The notes beneath the pieces are model-generated. The model searched no databases, was not told where the DNA came from, and saw only the letters and a program-made list of their open reading frames with translations. DNA of 64,000 nt from Pempheris klunzingeri (taxonomy: Eukaryota > Chordata > Actinopteri > Acropomatiformes > Pempheridae): assembly GCF_042242105.1 (NCBI RefSeq), contig NC_092017.1, forward strand, positions 19,988,432-20,052,431. Reading direction: 5' to 3'. Position numbers and translations under genes: made by a program. Of the stretch, positions 35,801-59,500 are shown one piece after another. Every line of letters starts with the position of its first letter. The stretch's first letter is position 1.

Positions 35801-38315
35801 ATTTTTAAATACTATATCTTTTGACAACATGCCAATGGAAGGGTATATTTTGGAAAAGTGAAAAAGATTTTTTTAAAAAAGGGTTCTGTTGCTGTTGTAC
35901 AAAAAGTAGTACATTTTGCAGTTCATCAAGGTCCAGGTGTAATATCCAAACTCAAAGGTCGTCTTTCTAGCTTTACTAATTGCTAGCATTGCGTGTGAAG
36001 ACAAGTAAAATGCTGCTGAAAGATCAAAAAACTAGTAAGTGGACCTTTTCACTTAAGACTATTTGTAACACCGACTAAGCAAAGAATTTCCTGCTTGTGT
36101 TTTATCAGCTTACGTATGAGCCTGTTTTGTGCTGCTGAACCCTTTTTTCTATTCGTTTACCTTCATAAACTGCATTCAGTGACAAAAACTTAATTACATA
36201 AACATTAGATGAAGTGTAAAATAATCTAGTGCATCAGTGAGCACTTGGTAGAGCTTAATTCTTGATTTTAGCTCCCACAGAGACCACATCCTAAAATTGT
36301 GCTAAACTTCACCACTGTAAGATACTTGTGATAGAAAATAAATATATAACAAACGGAAAATGCTATTTTAAAACACAAGAAAGGATTTCAGCTTTCATGT
36401 TTTTGTTTGTCCTGACAGGAACTGAAGAAGCTCGGACTGGGCGGTGAGGTGGACTTGCATGTTTCCGAGGTGCCTGTAGAGTACCAGACAGTCCAGAGTT
36501 TGGTGCCTTCATTATGGAAGCAGCATCACCCACTGGTAAGAGGAGAACATGGTGTGACCTGTTTACATTATGCCACTTTTAAAGGTGCATTACAGCTACT
36601 CGTGTCTGCCTCAGATCCAGGTTTAGTCCGATGGTTTTTTCCCACAGGTTTCAGGTCTGTTTAAAGGCAAAGTGCTGTGTGTGAATTCTAAGAGCATTTT
36701 CTGGTCCTGTTAAGACAGTCACAGCTCCACAGCTTTGAACAAGCACAGAAGTCAGAGAGCTGCATTGTGATGAATTTGCCATGTTTTTTGTTTCTTTTCT
36801 TTGCCAGTTGGTAGTTCATGTTGGAGTCTCAGGTATGGCCACCACTGTCACACTGGAGAAGTGTGGCAGAAATCACGGCTACAAGGGCCTGGACAACAGC
36901 AGCTTCTGTCCTGATTCTCAGTGTTGCATTGTGGGAGGCCCAGACTGTATCGACTCAGTCATTGACATGGAATCAGTCTGTAAGCGAGTGACCGCCTCGG
37001 GGCTGGGAGTAGCTGTGTCTGTCTCCAAAGATGCCGGAAGGTATTTACGTATTTATTTCCTCCGGTCAGAATTGGCATTTTGTTTTTTCTCCTTTACCTG
37101 TGGATCACATGTTCAACTCCTGAGAAAACACACAAATCAGCCGTGCACGATATTTACTCTCTGCATCGTAATAGTGTGTTTGTTTGACAATTTGCATTCA
37201 CTTTGCTGATTATATTTACTACTATTGATAATAATAGGCCATTTATATCTACTGTACATGCCTTTGGTATGCTATCAAAATGAGGATAAATCCCTTTCAT
37301 TTAGGATAATACAATTAAAGAAGTACTTCACCGCTGGAAAGATGGTCCTTTCATAAAACTGGACTGTCTGTGCGGTAGAAGGACGCAAACATGTTTGAAA
37401 CTGGTACTACATGACCAGAGAGAAAAAAGCCTGTGATATTCCTTTACAGCAACCAGAATGCATTGCACTGCTATCCTCCCTGGTGCTTGACTCTCGGCCA
37501 TGGTGGCAAGTGCCTCCTCCATTTTCCGTAATTCCTCTGCAGTGTGTTCTGGATTGTGTATGTAGCCTGAATGTCTGATTTCAACATCAGACTATTAAAA
37601 TCGTGTCTGAAAACGGGAATACAGAAGTATAATCTGGAGTTTGAACAATTTTTCTGTCAAAGGAGCAGGGAGCGCTGGGTGCAGGCAACATGGAGGAAAC
37701 TCAAACACTGATTATTTGCATTTACTACCTAGATTGTAATGATACAGAGAGTGCTCCTTTAAGCATGACTGATGCTGTAATCTGGTTGTTGAGGTCTTAC
37801 TGCATGACCACGTGTACGGCTAATCTATGCTGTAGGTATGCAGAGACTTACAGTCACTTACAGCAATACCATAAACATGTTAGCGTTTGTGTCATGATTT
37901 CATAGCTCTTTTTATATGTTTGTCAGCAGAAATGTTGAAAGTGGGGAACCTTAGAAATGAATGTATGTACATGAAAACCATATGAATCCCCCCCCAAATC
38001 CATTAATAAAGCAACAAAGAACTTCTAGTATATGTCTGGTAAATAACTTTTTATTGTGTCTTCCATTTATTGTAGCCAGGCTCTTCATTCATTCGATGCT
38101 GTGCTCTCCTCACTAACAGGTACCTCTGTGATTTCACCTACTACACGTCTCTGTACCTGAGCCACGGCCGCTCTGCCTTCATCCACGTGCCTCCTCTTGG
38201 AAAGCCTTACAGCGGGGAAGACCTGGGCCGTGCGCTGCAGGCCATCGTCCAGGAGATGCTGGAGCTTCTGGACCAGGCCGAGGAGAAGATCCACTGCCAG
38301 CAGCACTTCCACTAA
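32859..38315 (+). CDS. pgpep1: Pyroglutamyl-peptidase I (5 coding exons)
   Basis: Exons 32859-32892, 34806-34858, 36419-36535, 36808-37040 and 38120-38315 give 210 residues (human 209). The enzyme is a cytosolic peptidase-C15 family cysteine peptidase that removes N-terminal pyroglutamate from peptides such as TRH and GnRH. The catalytic triad is present at the same numbers as I recall for the human enzyme: Glu85 in TVTLEKCG, Cys149 in GRYLCDF, His168 in AFIHVPP. The start VVVTGFGPFGEHTVNAS and the HVGVSGMATTVTLEKCG block match the family strongly. The start codon is the first ATG after the GC-rich CRE-bearing promoter. Intron 4 (37041-38119) holds a TTAA-flanked MITE-like element. Only the extreme C-terminus (KIHCQQHFH) differs noticeably. 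Confidence 0.95.
37315..37762. mobile_element. MITE-like element with TTAA flanks in pgpep1 intron 4
   Basis: TTAA occurs at both ends (37315-37318 and 37759-37762). The left end reads AAGAAGTACTTCACC and the reverse complement of the right end AAGGAGCACTCTCTG. The first 13 positions (TTAA included) match at 11. No transposase. Probably a non-autonomous TTAA-specific element, less certain than the one at 15585 because its inverted repeats are weaker. Confidence 0.45.
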
Positions 38316-39291
38316 GTGACCTCCTGATGCCAGACAGCCTCTCCAGCCTGCAGTACACAAGAGAAATTGCACTTAACCACAAGTAGCCAAACTTCCTTTG
38401 TTTTGTTTTTTTCTTGTAGTTGTCTTTCCATGGACAAAATGAAAACCTCAGTGTATAGGATGTCTTCAACATTTATTTCTCTTTGTCTTAGCTTTTTGCT
38501 TCATGTTGTGCTAGGCCTCTGTTATGTTTCAACGCCTCCAGATAGAGAGAAGATAAAATTGGGGTGTCAGGACAGCCCTCGGTCACGTTGTAACATAAGC
38601 TTTTGTCCCACTTCCAAGGAACATAAAACATTCTTACTTCAGAGTTGAAGTATGTGAAAAACCTTCGGTTCACTAAGATAACACAGAAGCAAAGCGCAGC
38701 TCATGTGTTTAATGCAGAGGCTCTGTGAAGTGGCAGATATTACAGCCTCCACAACTCCAAATGTGACTCCTATTAATGCACCTTATAGGGTTAGGGTTAT
38801 AGAAATGGTTATAGAAGTCACATTTGGGGAAACTGTTGTCCTCTACAGTATTTATCTTCCATAAGGCTCCATCCTTAAAGTTTGAGTTTCAATTTTTGAA
38901 TTTCCCTCAGTCACAATATGTGCGAGTCAACAGGTGTTTGCACCTGTAAGTCTATAAATGATTCATGTGCGTGATGCATAATGGTTTAAGTAGAAATGTT
39001 TAGCAGTAAACTGTGTTTGCTAATTTCTGTTTCTTTTTAACTACCTTCTAACTGTGTTGTTTTACACTTGATGTTGAATTGTTTCTTGACTCCTTTTTTC
39101 TTTATAAGAAGTTGTAAATTTGCCTTCTTTTACAAAGGTTATTTAAATCAGGGAACGGGTTGGTTCCAGCTCATATTTCCCCAGTTTATTGGCCCAATTC
39201 TGACAGAAAAAAAACTCCAAATCCATCCCGCTGAGATCTGGCCACAGGCTGTGCAATGTTATTTTACTGATCTCAAGTTTGTCTGAATTAT

Positions 39292-39424
39292 GGCTGCACA
39301 ATTATTTGAACATGAACAGCTTTTTGGAAACTTAAATTGTGTAGAAAAACCTGCAATTTGTTTGCTACAGCATCATTTCAAAACCAAATTGCAAAAAACA
39401 ATTTTTCCCCGCAATTGTGCAGCC
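39292..39424. mobile_element. Small MITE with GGCTGCACAATT inverted ends
   Basis: GGCTGCACAATT (39292-39303) and its exact reverse complement AATTGTGCAGCC (39413-39424) bound a 133-bp AT-rich unit with no coding content. The 'GGGCTGCAC' type end is common among fish hAT-like MITEs. I could not identify a clean 8-bp duplication. Confidence 0.6.
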
Positions 39425-40867
39425 CTAATTGTTATTCCTCCGTTAAAGCTTTCCGTTGTTCCCTTCATTGAATCAGATATAGCTGCTTATTTTACCTGAG
39501 GATTTGATTTGATGAAGTTGGACTCTCATTTCAGTCAGAGTTGGGCCTGGATTTTATTTCTGTAGCACTTTCTTTTTTTTCTTTTTTTTCCATTTTTACT
39601 TAATCTGGAATATGGACAGCAATTAGTTATGTGAATGCTTCCATCTTGTGTTTTTATTTTCAGTCACTTTAACTTGAAATATGTAGCTTTCCAGACACAC
39701 ACACATCCGTTTTTAACCTTTTTTCCCCTCAATAATTATAATGATGTATGTGAAGTATGCTTTATAGGTGAGTCATGCTTTATTCTTCTGAACTTTGGTT
39801 TGTTCTGACCTGTGAAACAAACTGCAGCAGAGTCTGTCACCGTGTCTGTCACGGTGCCACTCCCAGGTGTAAATGTTCTGTTTTATGGCTTTTTAAAAAA
39901 AAAATTTTTTATTGGATTGTCTTCTGTTTCACTGTGTAGACCAGTGTTTCCCTTGGTGCTGAGTCATCAGAACAGCCGACTACACCTAACACAGCTTCAG
40001 TATGATCAGTTTTAGTATACATTTTAATGGTCGACATTCTGCTTCAGCACCGTGTCCATCCCCAGAAAACCTCAGTTTGTCTGAGGGAGACGTGGATGTC
40101 GTTGTAAACTGTCATCGCTAGTCTTAGGAAACTAACTGGCCTTTCTTTGAGTTTCTAGTTAAATGTCTTTTTTCATCTGAGTCAAACAAGTTGGTGCCAG
40201 TGAGTTTGAGTGAATTGTCATTATTTTTATCAGCGTATGCCATTTTAATTGCTATTCAGTAACATGATTTGTACCACAAAGTAGCATCCTGGAGCACTGA
40301 GGTGAACAGAATTGAACTTCTTCTCAGACCGGACTTTTATCTTAGGATTTGCCATTTGACTTGCATCTTGGTTATGTGGTTTATAAAAATCTCTTATGGA
40401 ATTGCTGAACTGATGGGCAGGTTTTTAGTTCTGAGTTTTAGGTGCTGATATTTGACTGTGTGGCTTTGTGAGTGCTGAGAAGTGAAAGGGTTGTGGAGGA
40501 GCTGCCCTGAAAAATGTCTGCTCATGAACGCAAAAGCCTCAAGTTTACATATGAGGTGACCTCTGACCCTGACTCTTTCCTGTGCCTTGCTGTTGTTTAT
40601 GTGTGTTGTGAAAAGGCCTTAAAAATGCTCAGCGGGTCAGTTCAAAGATATATTACTGATTCTGTCCAGTCAGATGTGTTGCTACCTCAGAAATACTTTT
40701 TTTATCTCGGTGTGTGCTCTGTTGTACAATAACATTATGGCTCTGTGATGTATTGTGAGTTTGTCTGTTTAGGGAGAATCCTCTGAAAGGCGTCGTCTTC
40801 TGCTTCTGACATTAACAAAGCACTGTTACAGTAAGTAATCTTGGCTTTGTAAAAGGAAAGGCTTTGA

Positions 40868-40873
40868 AATAAA
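40868..40873 (+). terminator. Candidate pgpep1 polyadenylation signal
   Basis: AATAAA in 'gaaataaagagaac', about 2.55 kb after the stop. Confidence 0.4.
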
Positions 40874-40889
40874 GAGAACTAAAGGATTA

Positions 40890-53522
<12,633 letters not shown>

Positions 53523-53525
53523 AGT

Positions 53526-53605
53526 GTAAGTACTTAAAACATCGCTGTAATTACAGTGTAGCACATTTAAGGTTTGTTATTATAAACCTGTTTCGTGTCT
53601 TGCAG
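53526..53605 (+). other. upf1 3'UTR intron directly after the stop codon
   Basis: TAG at 53520-53522 is followed by AGT and then a strong donor GTAAGTA. An acceptor TCTTGCAG ends at 53605. The final exon junction therefore sits 3 nt after the stop. Confidence 0.7.
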
Positions 53606-56455
53606 GTCAGTTGAAGAAGGGAGCTAGGCTTGAGCTGAGCTTAGTTCATCAGCTTTTTAATCTGGGAAATAATAAAAACATAAAATGGATACCTGTTTTC
53701 CTCTGCTACAACCGAAGCACCACCGAGTGAAAGCGACGGGATAGCAAAACCAAACCAATGACCAGCGAGAGAAATAAGAGGGTAGAAGAAGAAGAGAGCA
53801 CGAACAGACGGACAGGAAGATGGCAAGAGAGGCCGAGTGAACAAGCGAGAGGCAGGGACCGCTGTCCGTGCAAAGTGAAGGAGGGAAGTCGAGAAAATGG
53901 CAGCGTGTGGTCGAGCTGCTGAGGGAAACAGAGGGGAGACCAAGTAGGTCTCATGGGGATCCAAATGAGGCTCAACTCCCAACAAAATGACTCCATCCAA
54001 CCCCTTCAGCCCACAGCCTCCAGGAAAGCAAGGACGGCGATCGTATCTTCAGATGTGGATCGAAGCTTTCCAGCTGAATTGGAAGAACTTGTTCTCCAAA
54101 CTTGCAGGGGGACACGATTACAGAAGGCCACTGATCAGGTAACACGAAATCCCCATGCTAAAAGTCAGTTGGTTGTTCAACCTGTAACTCATAAATTTGG
54201 TTTATCACGGGAGGACAGCAACGATCTTCTATTGGGCCCAAAAACCTCAGCAGCCTCTGAAGGAAGCAGCAGTCGACACACCCTCTTGGAGAGGAAATAA
54301 AAACACGGTTTCTGTGCTTGAGTCTGAGATTAAAGAGCCTTGGATTGAAATATCTTTCATTTGCCTTGAGAACCACTGGCTCACTCACAAGGTCTTTAAT
54401 GGGGTGGTTTCAACCACACGTCAGCGGTGGAGTGGCACAGGGATTTCAGACTTTTTTTTTTTTCCTATTTCAAGGCATGACGCGCGAATCCCACTGATAT
54501 CGCGATCATCATGGGACAGTTTTTCTTCTCTGAAGTACCTTTCTTATCACAGAGCACAAAATTGCAAAAAAGTCATCGAAACTATCAAACATGACCAGCA
54601 TTGAATATTCAACTCAATGTCATTTGATGTTTCAGCGAAGGCTTTTCCTTATTTTAATGTTTTGAAAGCAGGGGTTGTTGATGTCCCGCTGTGCTTCATG
54701 ACCAGATGTCTTTTTTAAAACACTCTGTGTACGCTTAGATTGGCAAATGCTTGAATGCTTTGCATCGATCGATTCCTCAGGGGATTGTGGACTGTCCACA
54801 CCCAAAACACAAATCCCTGCTTGAGGTGAAAGAAACCAAACAAGATGGGAAAAGAAGCAGTCGAGGCTCACAGGCCGTTGTGGCAATCAATCCGCCGCAG
54901 GTAAGGAGTAGAAAAGGAAGGTGGCTGAGAGAGAAGGATATGAGAGTTTCCACATCTAAAACATGTGGCTTTAGGACTGTTAAGTCTTAATAGATGACCA
55001 TGCATTAGATGTAGTTGTAAACCCAGTGTCACTTAACACAGCATTTAGATTTTGTGAATGATGTTCACATGACAAGCTCAATATAGCCAGCTGATGGCCA
55101 TATTAGCCACCCACACAAATCTAATCAGGGGTTGAAATGGTGAGAAATGTCTAAAATTTCACCGTAACCCTATCATTTAAATTTTAGGTTCCTGTGTGGA
55201 TTAAAATATTTTTACACTTTACCAAACTCCAGTTACACACAGAGGAAATGCCATCAGGACCGATTTAGATGATGGCAAGGAGATAAGTGAGAAAGAAACG
55301 TGAATCAGTGCCTATAACCAATCACCTTTAGATAAACAGCTGCAGCACAAGCATGAATGTAGTTAAAAATCGAACTACCAGCATAAAAAAAAAAATCTTT
55401 CCAGACACCAGAGGGCTCAAGAAACCCACAGAAAAGGACTTTTATTATATTTTTTAATAAAATCAGGCCTGGTAGTGATGAGGTTGGTGTGTTTAGCAGC
55501 TGGGTTGTTTCTCAGAGGATGGGCGGATGAAAAAAAGCCACCTTCCTTCTCTGTGGGGTAAAACAAATGGAGGCTGGTAGAATTTCTTTTTCCTTCTGTG
55601 GACTTTTGATTTCTGCAAAGCTGTTTGCCTGCGTTATGTAATTCCTTGTAGAGTTCCTCTCGAGATTCTGAACCTTTTTTCTGGAGAACTGTGTGAACCT
55701 GAACCTTGAGTTGATCCAACCTTTGCTTTAGTGAGATGATCCGCTGCTTTGTGTGTCATGTTTTTGTTCCGTTGGGTGTTGCTTAGTCATTATGCGTAGT
55801 TTTACCAAAATCGGTTTTTGTAGCAACTTGCTGACGACAGGAATGAGGCGGACCGCCGTTTCCTTTCATTAGTTTTGTATCTTCTCCTCAAACTGTCCGA
55901 GGGATTGTAGGATTTTTTTTTTTGTTTTAAACTATTCCAGGAAAGACGCTTTCTGAACACAGTAAGAATGTACTTCACTGTTGTTTCTCACCTGCTTCTC
56001 ATTTCAGCAGTCATGTGACAATCATGTTGCGAGTAGATGTTGCCATGTTTAACCAACTTAGAAATAGTTCTGTTTCGTTGACATTGTGTGAATCTCATTT
56101 GTGCAATGAATTAGTTTCACATATCAACCCGTTCCACTGAAATCCTAACATGTTATAGCTTTAAGAACCTGCTGCCGTAATATTGCTTTGGTGTTTTTTC
56201 ATCTTCTGAGCCACAATGAATTGCAACATGTGCAGTGACCATTAAATAAGTGATTCAGTTGTAGGTTAGTTGTTAATCTTTTGCATCCAAACCTTTGATT
56301 CTCTACATCAACGGGCAGAGATTAAATTAACGGACTAGAGAGCTCAATGTGATGTAAATACCTATTTGAATTGATGAGTCTTATTTGCAGTGAAGTTTCA
56401 CCACAACACGGTTGTTCCTTGTTAAACTGAATCAATAAAGGCTGTCAACTTGAGC
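53606..56455 (+). other. upf1: upf1 3'UTR
   Basis: Runs from the 3'UTR acceptor to the AATAAA at 56434-56439. Open frames of about 100 residues occur (for example 53953-54300) but show no family resemblance. A CTCF-like CACCAGAGGGCTC lies at 55406-55418. Confidence 0.6.
56434..56439 (+). terminator. upf1 polyadenylation signal
   Basis: AATAAA in 'aatcaataaaggctg', followed by T-rich sequence. It is on the + strand, about 118 bp before the end of the ddx49 coding region. Confidence 0.6.
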
Positions 56456-56462
56456 AATTTTT

Positions 56463-56468
56463 TTTATG
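56463..56468 (-). terminator. Candidate ddx49 polyadenylation signal (CATAAA variant)
   Basis: TTTATG on + is CATAAA on the ddx49 strand, about 89 nt after the stop. No canonical minus-strand AATAAA was seen in the adjoining 250 bp. Confidence 0.35.
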
Positions 56469-56556
56469 GTATGAAATTCAGCTGATGCTCACAAATATAG
56501 AAATGTTAGATATTGCACAGGAATAAAACTTGTATGTACACGGTTCATAGCAGTTT

Positions 56557-59500
56557 TTATGCCGTTTGCTCTGCCTTTTTCTTTTTCATCTGTTTCCTCT
56601 TCATCAGTTTCTTTTTCAGCTGTCCACGTTTCTGCTTCTGAATGCTCTCCTGGATTTTCTGTTTGAACTTTTTCTTCTGGGTCCTGATCTTCTCCAGCTC
56701 GGCCTTCCTCTTAGCCTCCAGGTCTGGATCCTGAAACAGCAGTTTGATCACAAATCAGCAAGAAGCCATTTTCAATCGTCAGCTGGTTCCAAAACTGCCC
56801 ACAGGACAAGTACCAACGCAGATCGTAAACGGTGTTGTTTCACCTTGGAATAGCTCTGCCTCAAATGGAAAATTAAAGCCTGTGTTAAAGAAACTTAAAA
56901 TTTAATTTCCATTTAATCTCACTTTTGTATAAAATCCTCATTGAAGTTGTATTGCCTTTATGAGAAATGCCCTTGAAGTGCTTAATGTGAATATGTAGTA
57001 TGTAAATACTTCATTATTACTTTACCATATATTCTGAATTTCACATTGTTGCTTGTTAAGCTGCTGTGCTCTGACATAAATACTTGTAGTCATTCTGGCA
57101 GTTCATTGCAAGTATGGTACCCAAACAACTGAGTGTTAAAACAAATCTTTAGCTGTTAAAAAAAAAAAAAAAGGAACTGAACTCACTTTCCCCTCCAGGA
57201 TGAGCTGTTTCCTTTTGTTGATCTCCTTTTTCTCATCGAAGTCTGTTGACTCGAGTTTCTACAACACAGAAAAGAGTTTACCATCAAACCATAAGTTTAG
57301 AGGGAGCATCAAAGTTGATCTGAAGAATTGTAGCTTGTCAGTCGTAACAAAGAAAAATGCTTTTCAGGCACTGGAACAAATTCATCATCTAAAAACAATG
57401 CCAGCACTCATTTAGCTCCACCTGCCATGCACCAAACAAACTGGACTGAATATGAAAAGGCATCCGTACTATTTCACACTGCCGTCTGGTCACGTTGACC
57501 TGGGTGAGGATCTTCAGGACTTCTTTCTCCTCCATGGGATATTCCTTCAGCTTCGTCTCTGCAGAAACACATCAGACCGGTTTGGGGAGTTACACCACAC
57601 TTCTCCACATGCTGCAGACGAAGAACTGAGAATTTGTCCAACTTGTTGGGGTTCCTGGTGTAATTGTATCAGTCCAGGACCTTTTCACGTCACACCCTGT
57701 CCTTTGACATTTTGAAATGGAGGCTAAATGTAGAGAATTAAAAGTGTACATAAGTGGAGTTCCAATTTGTTGGTCTTCTGTCAATTAGATCAAGCAGGTA
57801 ACACAAATGTTGTCGTATCAGCCATATTAATGTATCGATCTTCCACTGACAATCTGACCACTGCATTTGGACGGGGTTTTTTTTATGCTGTGGGATTGAA
57901 CGCTGGATTATATACAAAGATATTCACGCTGCTGCCACCAGTATCAGGTCTGAACAAACATAGGCATTGAGAATTTTAATCCAGTCTTTATAACCAAGGG
58001 ACTTACGAATCTGCTCTTCGATGGAGTGGACCAGGTGGATGTCGTACTGCGTCACCAGTGTGATGGACACTCCATTTCTCCCTATAAAAGGAGGAAAACC
58101 TCATTATGTATGAGCTGCATGTATTTAGACGTATAATGATTCAGAGCAAATCATCGCTGGGCGCACATGGATGATACTAGTGTCTGATCTTATCACTTAA
58201 AATGCACTAAACACTTGTTAAAAGGTTACCTGCTCTTGCAGTTCGTCCGACTCTGTGGATGTAGATCTTAGGGAGGCCGGGCGTGTTGTGGTTAATGACG
58301 ACCTGAACAGATGGAATATCCAAACCCCTGAGAGGGAGGAAGAAGAGAAAGGATGTCAAAAAACAAGGTGAACTCAGCCTGTCTGTATGAAAAGTTGAAG
58401 ACTAAACTTTTTAACGTGTGACAGACCGCCATCATCGCTGAGCGGAGCACCGTACCTGGCAGCAACATCTGTCGCGATGAGGATTTTGTAGACGCTGGCT
58501 TTGAACTTGGCGAGGTTTGCAAAACGTTGTTTCTGGAGGAGATAAAGCGCAGCGGGTTATTCTGCAGGCCCATTCATCTGGTTTAATCCGCTTTAATCCC
58601 TTACACTGTTTCTACATTATCACAAGCGCTGTGTGCTCGCTATACGTTTCTGTCTTTGTCTCTTTAATGAGACGAATGTGATTTCCATATCCAATCCGAG
58701 CACCCGAGGACATCACGGTCTTCTCACCGTCCTCTCACACAAAGCAAAGTTAGATTCTGACACAGACCATCCTTCAGCTGTCGCTCCCCCAGCATGGTGC
58801 CATCTCCCTCATGATCCCAGAAACCATCCTCCAGCAGGCCTCTATTACTGATCCGTGATGGACTGAAACAAAACAAGGTTCCTAATGTGGACTCGTCTAA
58901 CCTGTTTCATCATGGAGTGCAGGGAGATGGTTGGAAAGTTAAATTCCCGCAGCATCATGGTGAGGATTTGGCAGTTCCTGAGAAAGAATTAATAAAAAAA
59001 AAACATCATTAAACATTATTTTATATGAAGCAAAGTGGAAGGAGATGGAGAGCGAATGCAAGGATATTCCAATAAGAGCAATGATTGGGGATTACAAATT
59101 AACCACAATTTATCAAGAGGATTTGAACCCCCTCATTTACCTTATATACTTGGTTTGAAGTCATAAAACAACTAAATTTATGGGACCAGGTTAAAAAACT
59201 TAGGTGGATTGCATAAGACACAGAATTCAAACCCAACAAAATGGATTCTACATTCAAGCACTGGGTCAATAACGGTATTAATACCTATTGCAGAATAATA
59301 GAAAAGAAAACATTACACAGCTTTCAGGTACTAAGAGAAAAATACAATTTGGAAAAGCAGGATTTTTTTAGATATTTACAATTATGTCAATATTTTTTAA
59401 AAGTAATAAGGAAGAGTGAGACAATTACAGAACCTAATGGAATAATACAATCAATAATACAGGCATATTCTGGTAATTCCAAATCAATAATTTCTTTTAT

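Noticed and set aside
38805-38820. TTAGGG-like text (gggttagggtta)
   Set aside because: Only about two telomere units; expected by chance.
53953-54300. 115-residue open frame downstream of upf1
   Set aside because: It lies inside the inferred upf1 3'UTR, has no recognisable domain, and overlaps open frames of similar length on the other strand.
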